DNA of 64,000 nucleotides. Source: Fasciolopsis buskii (lineage: Eukaryota; Platyhelminthes; Trematoda; Plagiorchiida; Fasciolidae). Positions 38,177 through 48,641 of the stretch are shown piece after piece. The position numbers were made by a program, and so were the translations under genes. The stretch spans positions 250,104 to 314,103 of the forward strand of contig LUCM01007226.1 in the NCBI GenBank assembly GCA_008360955.1. The letters are read 5' to 3'. Within the stretch, counting starts at the first letter, position 1. Every line of letters starts with the position of its first letter. Under the pieces are notes generated by a model. That model was not told the DNA's origin. It worked only from the letters and a program-made list of their open reading frames with translations, and did no database searches.

Positions 38177-38291
38177 CAAACAAATTGGTTGCAAGTCAAA
38201 CTAGGTGGAAAACCATTCCCGGTCGGACAAGAAGTTGGCGTGCTTCGTTGGCGACTGCAGGCGCAGGATGAATCGGTGCTTCCGATCACTT
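38177..38291 (+). CDS. ARCN1: Coatomer subunit delta (delta-COP) exon, isolated
   Basis: Delta-COP is a subunit of the COPI coat that carries cargo from Golgi to ER. The exon reads QTNWLQVKLGGKPFPVGQEV followed by GVLRWRLQAQDESVLPIT. This matches the delta-COP mu-homology domain, where K-FPV-xDVGVLKWRxQ and ESFIPLT precede an INCWP motif. The acceptor is TTCGACACAG and the donor is ACTT/GTGAGC. It is 115 nt: 38 codons plus one base. No neighbouring delta-COP exon was recognised on either side. The exon lies on the strand opposite to the flanking LINEs, between the 5' end of LINE A1 (about 38065) and repeat R (from about 38525). It may be one exon of a resident gene with very large introns, or a captured genomic fragment inside a transposon block. 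Confidence 0.75.
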
Positions 38292-38524
38292 GTGAGCAAA
38301 AATGCGCACTTTTCACAGCGAAAGTTAAACACTTGTTATGGTTGTTTCACAAACATTGGACTTTACAAAGTTTGTTTGAATAGTCTGAAGTTGCGCTGCT
38401 AAACGGTAATATTTCGAGTCACGAATCAGTTCAGTCATAAAACGGTTCATAATCCTGAAATTCTCGCTGTATCCATTTCGTCTCATTATATGATTCCTAA
38501 AGGTATAGCATGCTTAGCACTAAC

Positions 38525-38925
38525 CACTCCGCTCGAGGCAATGGCCAGCGCAGTCCGGATCAGCCTGCGTTACGACCAATGCAGTATGTAGTTATTTGTA
38601 GACGTGTCACTTTTGGGGGTTGATGGGCGGGTACTGCTTGTGAGTGCAGCCGCTAAGCAGAAAAACGACTAGGGTTCTCAACCAAAGCCCTTGGTTCTGA
38701 CAAGAACCTGACCGCAAGGCAGCGGGGCTATTGCTGAGCGTAAGCTCATCTACTTGGATCAGTTACTGTTCCACTCCTTTTTCCGACTGAGCTGCTAACT
38801 CAGATCAACCCCCGACTTGGAGGACCACAAGGCCACCCATTGACATTCCAGGCATGATTTTATTTCTGGCTTTAGATAAGCCATCGTGTATAGCTCGTTG
38901 GGTCAAGGTGCAGTCTCGTTGGGAC
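38525..38925. repeat. Repeat R1 (5' of LINE A1)
   Basis: It shares blocks with 59370-59790 in the same orientation: CTCGAGGCAATGGCCAGCG, CAGCCGCTAAG..AACGACTAGGG, AAGGCAGCG and a TAAGCCATCGTGTATAGCT block. Both copies lie immediately upstream of a LINE A in element orientation, so R may be a 5' UTR of some A elements or a separate element. Confidence 0.65.
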
Positions 38926-38928
38926 AAA

Positions 38929-40310
38929 GTCAAACGCCGCGCGTATTTCCAAGAACACGGTGATCGTTGGTCTTTGAATAGTAAAGCGGTGCTCTAATAC
39001 CTGTCACGAGGTGAAGATTCGACCAACGCACCCAAGACCAGAGCGACACCCAGGCCGTCTCTTACGAGTTTGGCATTCACACATGTTGTATGACCTGCAA
39101 AGAATGACGGACGGAAGCGGCTTTGGCGCTACCGGGATTAGGTTAATACCCTTATGGCTAGCGCAGTCACTGCGCAAGCCCTTTCTAAGAGAAAGCCAAC
39201 GACCAACTCCTCTTCTCGGGGTACCAGGTCTTCGAGAACAAAACTGAATTTCTTACCGGAGCCTTTCTTTCCTATTAAATAGAGCTGAGGAAAGCCCATC
39301 GGACCCCGGCGTTTTATGACGTCCTGAAGCTCGAAATTTCCTGAAGATCGCTTCAGATGGTAGATCAGTTGTAATATGGCACCGGATGTTTGCCGAAGGC
39401 GCTGCCGCTGGAAGTCATCTAAAGTGCACCTGAAAGTTCTACGCCCAGCGTACAAGATAGCGCTGTAGGTTGTGGATAGGCACTGTCAGCTTAACACCCG
39501 GTGTTTTCCTACCGGTAGATCGGATGAGGCGAAACAACTTCCGGGAACTTCTCGTGGCGGCTGCACGTCCCACCCGCAGAATTCGTTGAAACCACCAGAT
39601 CTCGCAAGCCCCCATCAAGTTAACATCTTGTTAATAGCATTAACTGATCCACGCCACCGGTGACTGATGAAAATTTGGTCAGATTCTAACGTTGTGTAGG
39701 CAGATGGCCCCAGATTAGCTTTTCATGGTTCGCCAGACAGTTTGTGATCGGGACAAACCTGAGTAAAACGATAGCCGTTGTCAGTGCGATCGACCAACTA
39801 CCAACTTCGCTAAGCAGCGAATGTGGGCGTTAAAATCACTAGCAACGACCAGGAATTCTATTGAACGCACACTTAGAAGTAGAGACAAGTCCCGGTAGTC
39901 CTCGGCCTCCTCAAGCGAGCTGCAATCCGAAGGCGAATATATAGACACGACGAACAGACAATGACGCTTCACCCGACTGCTACTATCACTGACCGAGACC
40001 CAGCCTGACAGCGCATGCTCGGCTCTCGTGCTTAGCATTATCCCGACGGAAGCATGAACTCGAGCAGCGGAAACCGAATCAGAAAGCGCAAATGACGCCT
40101 CGCAAATATTGAAGATAATCGTGATCAGAAGAGTGGAATCATCCGAGGCTGAGGAAGTGCACATATTCGGGTATCTTGAACGGGGTCCATTCTGCATAAA
40201 CGGTAGGAAGAAGATACAGGACGGAGTTTCAGGGTGACTATACCCACAATGGTGACCAGGGCGAATTTGCGGACTATTCATCAACGTACACTGGAATCAG
40301 GCATAGTCAT
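38929..40310 (-). mobile_element. LINE C3, 5' part (endonuclease to RT fingers)
   Basis: The minus strand carries an endonuclease (VGIMLSTRAEHALSGWVSV; EFLVVASDFNAHI, with ASDFN for the usual AGDFN) at 39781-40284. Then come RT fragments with frameshifts: ILQLIYHLKRS, KGINLIPVAPK, CRSGLGCVGRIFTSRQVLEH and FLEIRAAFD. It stops at AAFD, the same codon at which the 34137-35805 part starts. Confidence 0.72.
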
Positions 40311-42789
40311 ACTTACAACATTGGAACCGCTAATAATTCTCTAATCAAAATTTTGGGATCAGAAGTAGTGATGCCTTCCTGTAACAGGAAAACACAACCT
40401 CAATCCTAATCAGGTGTTTCGTGCTGGTTAGTATACTACCCGGATTTTGGTTTGCGAAATTTCTTATCCTGTTTTACCTTCCGGATCAGGGGATGTGGCT
40501 CGTTGCGGACAAAGATTGACTCAAATAAATAACAAGCTGGCATAGCTCGCTAATAGGAGAAAAATAGTCGAGGGATCGGAAACAGGATATTGTTGCAACG
40601 ACAGACGACCATTAGCGAACGGAAGCGACCACATCTGGCTTGAGTTTCAAGTCAATTCGGTTGGCACAGCCTACAACCGATACTTTAAATAGCGCAAATC
40701 ACTCAATACGGATTTCAACTACAAATTTAAAGTTATGCGATAATATGGATACCCTCAACCTCAATAGAACTATGGAAAGACGTATAGTTCATAAAACGCA
40801 AGAGGACGGAATCATGCAAAAGAACGTATATCTCCGCAATGGAACTGGAAAGCACAAGGACTGTGTAGATTAGGAAACAGCCAACATGACACTGACGATG
40901 ATGCCAGGGGCAAGAAAACATCAGAACAGGGACAGACAATACCTAAGAGCCTGCAGAAACATTAACACAAACACAACACGGAAGCCCTGACAAATGGTCA
41001 TACATAAGAAAGAAAATACAAAAGAGGTTACCAAAAAAATCAACAAGCAATGGTGAGGTCTAGGACAAATGCAAGTTTGGACATTGTTGACACCAAAGAA
41101 TACGCATGTACACTCATATACATTGACAATCGCAAGATCAATGATATGAAACAACGAGAAAATGATTAGAATTTTGTTGTCAGAAAAAATATTGATTGTT
41201 GCAAGAATAGCGATGGAATCGACAAGCACGAGGGAAATCCCGGGGGAGCAAACACGAACGATGGGAAATGCACGATAATGACTAGTAGGAACAGGTTTGC
41301 GCGCATACATGCACACGCACGTTAGAACGCTTGGGATAAAACAGTTTACGTAAGAAAAAAAGTTTTTGATCAGTTTGTGTCATGAAATGATTTTTGGGTC
41401 CTCTGGGACTGATAAAGATATTCTGATGGAACGCGAAAGAGGACACCGGTTGGGGTAGCATCCGGCGGTGTTGAATTCAAATTTGGGGAGAAATGTGCAA
41501 AACAGGAGAGATTAGGTAAGTTAGTTATCTTCAATGACAAAGACAAAAAGATGATGCATCACAGCAGAATACGTGACTAGTGGGAATGTACGAAACGGAG
41601 AAAAGGTGATAAACCAGTACAGAAAGCAGGGGGGGCTAATCTGTTTCAACAGTGGGGGAAAAAGATATATTCATTAGAGAAAAAAATCAAGTGAAGAAAA
41701 AAGAAAATAATCCGATCGATTATGCCAACAAAAACGCACTATTTTTGGAATGTAGAATTGAACAAAACGCAAGTCAAGAAGTGGTCCCGCTACGTGTTAA
41801 GAGTTAATGGTTGCACTTGGGTCGAATGTGCCCATGAAGACCACAGTGTAATCATCCGCTGCAAAAATTAAATCACGACGACGAGAAACGTGTGATCTGT
41901 GGAGAAAATAAAAACGGGATACGTCATTGGTGGGCAATTCACGAATAATTATTCTATTCATAAACAATGCCGCTAGAAGACAAAAACTATTAGCAAACAA
42001 GCGTAGGACATAGATGCTCGGGACTAGACAATTCGAAGATACCGTAGATAATCAGCAAAAGAAATAACTTTGTAAGCTGCGAATCAGGAAGTCACCTAAA
42101 AACTAATGCCAAAAGCACAGCCATCGCTGATCTACCTGAATCTATTAGCTGAAGAACTAACTGTTCATGGATGAAAGTCCATCAGAACCAAGCAGTCTTG
42201 TAGATACCTGCATACCTAGACCGTATAGCATCAGGACCCATAGCGTCTGCCACGCTTTCCATGTTGTAAAACAGGTCTAATAAGGAAAAAACGAGATAAT
42301 TTGGTTGGGCATTATGCCGATCCATTCCCCATCCTCTAGCATGTGTTTCAGAACAGTGTCGTATCCAGACACTTAAGCGACCTTTAAATAAGACAATGGA
42401 ACTGCACTATGCAAGTGGTGACTGGGGAGTAGCGTGTCAAAGAAGAATGTGTGGGTCTATATCGTTATACCGCCATGACTAAAGTTGTCAAACGTATATA
42501 CAGATATATATCAAATAAGACGAAGAAAACAAAATTTTCAGTGTAGATACTTTTAGGACGAATATCTCGTACATCGCCATTTGCATTCTATTATGAATCT
42601 CCATCATCGTTAACTAAAAGTCCTCGGGATTAAAAATGTACAAATTACGGTTTTTGCGCACACGCTCAGCCACCTCCAAAACATGACTATAAAATTATCC
42701 TCGTTCAGTATTAAACACCAAGATAAATCCCAACGAAAGCTGTCATTCTACCCGGGTTACATGCTGAATGAATACGCAAGGGAGACGAC
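40311..42789. other. Unassigned 2.5 kb
   Basis: A-rich plus strand. No coding similarity was recognised after the end of LINE C3. Confidence 0.45.
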
Positions 42790-42960
42790 CAAGGGAGACA
42801 GGGGCGGAAAAAGAAAAGAATGCCGCAGCCAACATGCAGTCTAACTGTACAAACACATTTTCAACAGTTTTTGTTGGATAGAAAATGACGACACGATCGC
42901 CACTGTTCACAGTTAACCGTCTTATCATTTAGCGTCTCCGGCAGACTGGTGGACGGAATG
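42790..42960 (-). mobile_element. LINE A5, short 3' fragment
   Basis: This matches the A-family 3' region (GCAGTCTAACTGTACAAACA, then GATAGAAAATGACGACACGA and TCGCCACTGTTCAC). It has neither a tail nor an ORF. It lies just before the H2 repeat. Confidence 0.7.
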
Positions 42961-42997
42961 ATTTGTATCACAGACTTCCAAATGCCTCACCATGATC

Positions 42998-43581
42998 AGG
43001 GGTGGGTGACCTAGGTTCCCAGTTAACCACTCCCCTGAACGCCTCTCGAAATGCTCCCATCTGATCGGGGTCTCAAATAGCCCCTACTGAGGAAGTCTTA
43101 TACACTGCTTTCTCGTGACAGAGGTGTTCCTACTAAAGTACCAGGACGAAGGTGAACACCCTGGACCCTCCAACTGGTTAACTAATTCTTGGTACCCGAT
43201 CTAGTGGAAATGCCTAAACCCGGATTTCAAACCAATCACGGATACCGTACTAAGCATACAGCTTTGCTACCGATGTCCATGGTGAATGGGTGTACTGGGA
43301 ACCCGGAATGTCTAACCCCACCCGGAAGTGCGTGAATTGAACGATCAGTGAACTGGTTCTCCAGTAGGTTACGTGATTCTAAGGTCGTGCTGCTGTCTTG
43401 TGGGTTAGGCCATTTGGTTAAAGGTTCGGGGTAGAGTCCATTAAGTGAACTCTCTACTTTGGTTTCGGCAACCGGGTAGTATCAAGCCCGCAGAGGATTC
43501 ATGGGTCCTGATGGGTGGCTGGTGATGTGGAGATGGGGAATAGAAGAGCCAGCATGTGTTGTGAACTTTACATGTCTGTTC

Positions 43582-43586
<5 letters not shown>
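42998..43586 (+). repeat. Repeat H2, 3'-truncated at (TA)n
   Basis: Nearly identical to H1 over about 500 bp (from GTTCCCAGTTAACCACTCCC), then ending at (TA)n at 43587. Its 3' part (GCAACCGGGTAGTATCAAGC) is closer to H3 than to H1. Confidence 0.8.

Positions 43587-43621
<35 letters not shown>
43587..43621. repeat. (TA)n microsatellite at the H2 end
   Basis: A TA run that truncates repeat H2. Sequence after it (TTAAGGCACTACTTCCACG) is not part of H. Confidence 0.95.
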
Positions 43622-43624
<3 letters not shown>

Positions 43625-45399
43625 GGCACTACTTCCACGCTGCCGTCACCTGTCGAACTCCAAGTGGTTTATTCCACTTTTTGTGAGGAACGGAAATATA
43701 AGGCACAGTATGGTAGACGAGTATTCACCACCATATGCAACATGTGACCCAGTAAACCAGGCTTGATACGACGTGATGGATCTTTTGCCGAATCAATACT
43801 AGATTAAAAACCTTAACCGTGCTTTCACGGTCACTCCATCAAATCCCTGCAAAGCCATGGAAACGTGACTACATTTGAACACCGAACCTTGAAGAGTAAG
43901 GGTAATTTGGGATTCGGGAAAACTACGGTCGACAGAAAACGAGATAAATGAAACAACCGGGTGATGACAGCTGTCTGGCTGAATAAGGACAATTTGGATG
44001 AACAGTGGCCACTAGTTGGTTCACTAGCTCAATTAATCGGTTTTCAGATTTTGTCAAAAGGAAAGATAACATACTTAATCATCCTTAGTGGCTGTTTCAT
44101 AACCTATAAAAATGACCTTGATAGAACAATAGGCAGCACATTGGTTACCACAGAAAACACAGGACTGTGCTGTGCCACTGAATTGTTTTCAACAGACCTT
44201 CAAAAATCCTACTTAGATTTCCTAGGCTAAATCCTCTGTTTAGTTCACTAGCTTTTATAACCAATAATCCGTATTTCTGCCTTGATTTCGGTTGCTAAGT
44301 CACGGCGACGTTTACTCAAGAGATAATCATATAAGGAATAGTGACAAAATAACTGTAAGTTGGTAAGCATACGTAATCACACAGGAAAGGATAGATTTTG
44401 TATGCAAAACCTTCGTGCTTGCCGCATTTAGCTATATCGTTTACTGTCGCCATCCAGCCCGTGAAGCGGATCTGGGACCCAGTAGTATGACTGAACACAC
44501 GGGAGCCAGCCTCGTACTCAGTTGCAGTGATTTCTTTGGTCATTTTGTAGTCAACTGACATATGCATTTTGGTCTGCTTAACTGACCAATATTCATACAG
44601 CATTATTACCAGCTGATGTCTGTCTACTTCTGTTGTGTCACAATCTTGTAAATGGCAGAATGACCATCGACTATTTTTCCATCCACTAAATGACCTTTCG
44701 ACAGGAAGATGAATTGAACAGCCTTGCTCAACTGGCGTTCCTGGGGACTAAACTGCGGTTCAAACCGCAGATATGGCAAGCTACCTTGTACCAGCTACAT
44801 TGCTTGTATTTTGTGTTACGTACTTGGACTAAACAGAGCCCAATGCTCAAGGTTTTCATATCCTTTCATCACACCACTGACACTACGCAGACCCATCGTC
44901 CAACAAGCAACTGTCTCAAAGAACAGGATATACATCGGAAGAGTCGATCTGTGGGCATGCGCAAAAAATATCTCAACCATCACAACCTATTCAGACTCAA
45001 TGCTTACCCCCAAGACTGAACTCCGATACCCGATACCATATATCTAACCGATAAGGAACTAATAAAATTCATCACTCATTCTAAAAAACTACGAAGAACA
45101 CGGCGATCAAACATCAAGAGAATTAGTACATCTTTCTGCAACAGCAATTTTAATAAATTTCATAGCATGATCGGTCTCATCACCGCAAAGTAAAGTCAGC
45201 TGTTCGTCAATAATCGGACGTCACGCCAATGCCAAAAAAGTCCCAAAACTTCTGAAAACTAATAACACATCCTGTAGACGTGAAAATAATTCATCTAACA
45301 TATCCGGTAAAATGTAACACTTCAGGTAACAAGCTTATCTATTGCATCCAACACATTCCTTGCACGAACAAGATCCGGCTTTAATACAACACAGTCCTG
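43622..45399. other. Unassigned, possibly decayed repeats
   Basis: Frames at 43961-44230 and 44690-45047 lack recognisable motifs. Part may belong to the LINE C5 fragment next to it. Confidence 0.4.
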
Positions 45400-46130
45400 C
45401 AACAGCAGGAAAACAGTAACATCATCACCAACATACCCAAAAAATGACCAGTCTTCAGTCAGGCGCACAATATCGCTTTTATATTGCAAATTAGACAGCT
45501 TACTGTCTAAGCAAATATCAATGGTATCGATTTCAAACTAGGATAGGGCAATTTACATCGCATTTCTTGTAACGTTGAAAAGATACCGTGAGACGATAGC
45601 CCTGGCGAAAACCATATTTCGTGATAAACTTAAAGGAACGATCGTCATAAAAATAAACTTGGCCTCCGCTATTTACATACGACTAGAGAAGTAAATTTTT
45701 GGCACAGCCTTCAACAACAGGCTGCATCATAAAACGGTACGGTCGATTTGGTTGAACGCTACTTCTAGATCAAAGACGGAGATCGCAGGCCTGCAGAAAA
45801 TGCATCTGTTTGCCTAAGAGATATGGTCGGTACAACTCCGACCAGATCGATTCTTACGCGAAAGACTTTCACTGGCACTCGACAGCCAGCGGGGAATAAT
45901 AGTTACGAGAAGTCTGGATGCAATGCTTACCAAACTAAATCTTTTAGGATTTCCAGAATGGAACTTAACACCTATCTTGCCGATCGGCTCACATCAATTC
46001 TGTGAATCTGAATCTTTCCCCAAATGGTCCCAAGAAGTTCATTAATCCTGGTGTTATTCCCTAAACATTTTTGAACAAGACAGGGCATCCTGCTGACGGC
46101 CTGCATTCCTGGTATTCGTCTATTTTATTT
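45400..46130 (-). mobile_element. LINE C5, highly degenerate RT fragment
   Basis: Traces of the RT are visible on the minus strand: a motif like FDLEVAFNQIDRTVLW, and the CAGACAGCTTACTGTCTAAG stretch that is also found in C1 and C1'. Stops occur in all frames. The extent is uncertain. Confidence 0.5.
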
Positions 46131-46200
46131 TAGTTGTAGGCAAGTTAGAAAGTTCACTGTGGGCTAACCAAACTGATCCACCAAGTGATCCCGGTACAGC

Positions 46201-46222
46201 ATATATATATATATATATATAT
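46201..46222. repeat. (TA)n microsatellite before a hammerhead repeat
   Basis: About 22 bp of TA at the 5' border of the hammerhead unit 46223-46480. Confidence 0.95.
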
Positions 46223-46480
46223 GGTTTGTAGCATTAGGAGTGTGCATGGAAGCTCTTTGGCAGAGTCCACAGAAGAATTCGTTGATAATTCTTTCTCATT
46301 TGCGCTGGTGAGGTATATCAATTCGGGGTTTACAAGAATAAGGATGTTTGGGCAAGAGAGTACCGGGCACGCATACCTGACGAGCGGAAATAACTGCGAA
46401 ACCGGTCGTGTGCTCGCGGTCAAATTCTGTCCTGTCATCCAGATACTACTTACAAGACATTTATACATATCAACATACAT
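46223..46480 (+). repeat. Hammerhead-bearing repeat unit
   Basis: It starts after (TA)n at 46201-46222 and follows the family order: a TAGCA..AGGAGTGTGCATGG region, AATTCGTTGATAATTC, TATCAATTCGG, the hammerhead at 46371-46413, then the tail ending CATCCAGATACTACTT. It lies between LINE C fragments. The 5' region is slightly shortened compared with the 31.4-32.3 kb copies. Confidence 0.7.
46371..46413 (+). ncRNA. Hammerhead ribozyme, best copy
   Basis: All parts of a hammerhead are present. They are stem I 5' strand GCATAC (46371-46376), core CTGACGA (46377-46383), stem II GCGG-AAATAA-CTGC (46384-46397), core GAAA (46398-46401), tiny stem III with the cleavage triplet CCGGTC (46402-46407), and stem I 3' strand GTGTGC (46408-46413). 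GCATAC pairs with GTGTGC over six base pairs with one G-U. Predicted self-cleavage is after C46407. The very short stem III resembles hammerheads of schistosome Sm-alpha repeats and Penelope-like elements, which often act as dimers. Fold and core are read directly; activity is inferred. Confidence 0.85.
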
Positions 46481-46639
46481 ATATATTCTACACCAGCTTG
46501 AAAATATGCATGGAGCCAACGCGACAACAGGTAGATGAAACTTCACAGAAGGGGAGATAAATAAGGAGGAAAACATAACCAATGAAAAACCGATTTTTTT
46601 GTGTTTTCATCATATACATTTCGTGATTTTTCCCTCGCT

Positions 46640-47880
46640 TTCGGATTACCTTTAAATGGGATGAGTTCTACAGAGAAACCACGCAGCATTCGCGCCACTG
46701 CAATCGGTCCTCAGCCACATCTCTTACCGTCTCCAATCAACAGCAATCTTCATTTCATGGGTCCCAGCCGCAAAGGCGAGAGGTATCAACCGAGGCCAAA
46801 GCCGAAGCCAGCTTCTTCATACCTCTACGCCAATTCACAGCCTTACCGCCACGTCGCTTCTTCCAGTTTTGCCCAGCACGTGCAAAAAGAGCACGAAAAG
46901 GTAGACAAGGTACAGACATGCGCAGTACGTGTACAAGCCACGAAGGTGAGGTACAGAGGTTGCTTCAGTCAGAGAACGACCATCTGCACCCAACACACGA
47001 TGACGCACCTCGTCATTGCTAATCTAATGTTCCCACCAGACAGGAACAATGGTTTGAAGACATCGGTGGCCAAAAACAGAGTCGCCGGGGATCCTCAACG
47101 CGGATAAGCCAGGTATTGCAACTGCAAAGAACACCATGAACTGTGTCATTGCATATTCGTCCCTTGAGGAAAAGCTGTTCTGCCTTTTGCAATTCGTGAT
47201 TTGACCCCACTCCAACACTTACCCCAGATGTGATCAGGCTCCGGAGTAACCTGAAGCTAATGAATTCTTCTAACCGATCAGCACAAAGGATGAATACACG
47301 CACAGTCTCCTGTCAGTCTTGAAGAATTACATTACATTTTAAGGTACAAAGCACATACCTAGATACCTAGATACCTCAAGTGCCAAGCGGTCTAACCCGC
47401 GTTGAATTAACTGTGCATCGACAATCATCACGATGAGATCATCGGCATACTCTATGTCAGAAGCTATTCAATGGGAGAAATTCAACTTCACCGTCTGAAA
47501 CATCAGACAAAGCGTTCTGAAGAACATCCTCTATGACGAAGTTGAAAACAAGTGGGCATATAGGGCAGCCTTGTCGTACTCCACTGGAGACGACGAAGGG
47601 TGGCCAAAGCTGGCCATAAGCTCTAACCCGACCTGACGTAGGACGGTAAAACACTTTGAAAACTGACGCGCACTTCTTAGGTACTCCAGTTCTCAACAAA
47701 TAGTGCCATGGTGCAAACCTATCAACAGAATCAAACGCTGCGCGTATGTCCAAGAACACGATGGTTGTTGGTCTTGAAAATTAAAACGGTGCTCTAATAC
47801 CTGTAAAACGGTGAATATTTGATTGACGCATCCATGACCAGCGCGAAACTCATTTCGTCCCTCACGTTTGCGCTTTAAGC
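46640..47880 (-). mobile_element. LINE C4, RT to C-terminus
   Basis: The minus strand encodes FLDIRAAFDSVDRFAPWHYL, GRVRAYGQLWPPFVVSSGVR, QGCPICPLVFNFVIEDVL, then after a frameshift IEYADDLIVMIVDAQLIQRG, and finally a C-terminal part with SALRIPGDSVFGHRCLQ, VWWEHWISNDEVRHRVLGAD and KKRRGGKAVNWRRGMKKL. The catalytic YADD is intact, but the frame is broken and the 5' end is missing. Positions 47137-47730 match 35207-35800 almost base for base. Confidence 0.82.
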
Positions 47881-48457
47881 ATGAAGTACAACCTACGACG
47901 AATGACAGTGATCTCAGCTGACGGTACTACGAATCAGACCCAAGACTGAGCCGTTGGAGATCAAATTACAAAATGATAATGCAATGTCACTAAGAATCTG
48001 AAGCTCACTGAATTACACTAACGCATGTGAAACGCCACAGAGCGGAAAACCGTAACCATTCAAAGTACATGATAAACCAGGATATAGAATAAACAAAGAA
48101 CCGATTGCCTCATTTGTAATGGATGGTCTTAAGTGGAAAAGGAAGTGGCCCAACCTGCTGATTCATGCTAGTTGAACGGAACGGGAAAAGGATTCGATGA
48201 GATTGGAAAATGGACGACTGCAGTAGATTTAATCCACATCCAAATGAAACCATTGAATGATTTCAAATTCAAAACATTAAGTGAGCGTATAGATACTTGA
48301 CAGGAAATAATCAATTAGTCTTTGTGCTTACATGAAGACAAGGAGGGGGAAACGAAGAATGAGGTGTCTTCACCGTTGCAGACTGTGCCACGTGATTGAA
48401 GTAGTGAGGTAACAAGTGATTTCTGCGGCTAAAATGTGCCGTCGACCAAGTAAGCAG

Positions 48458-48641
48458 TTAACATGCACATGTTGATTTCTTGCTTTGTTGTTTGGTAAGA
48501 TTCACTGCATCGGGTGAGGAGCCATGAATACGTGATTTGATTAAAGACGCCTCGACTTTGTTCATCACAGCGTCCAGCAAGAGGTCAACCGCCGCAGCCA
48601 CCTGGTATCCTGTTGCAGCACTAGTCTCAATGTATGGGACA
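48458..48641 (-). CDS. RAB27: Rab27-type GTPase, last coding exon with CAC prenylation tail
   Basis: The exon starts after the acceptor CACGTAG, completes a split Asn codon and reads VPYIETSAATGYQVAAAVDL (the G5 motif is ETSA). A divergent hypervariable tail follows, ending KKSTCAC and a stop codon. A terminal CxC is the double geranylgeranylation site of Rabs, so the protein should be membrane anchored. Its 184 nt are 1 nt plus 61 codons including the stop. The VPYIETSAATG block corresponds to IPYFETSAATG of Rab27. With the other two exons this gives about 200 residues of an expected 215-220, missing only the N-terminus. Confidence 0.92.

Noticed and set aside
46601..47107. 168-codon plus-strand frame that looks like a gene
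   Set aside because: It begins with GTG and is antisense to the C-terminal region of LINE C4, whose conserved motifs read on the minus strand.
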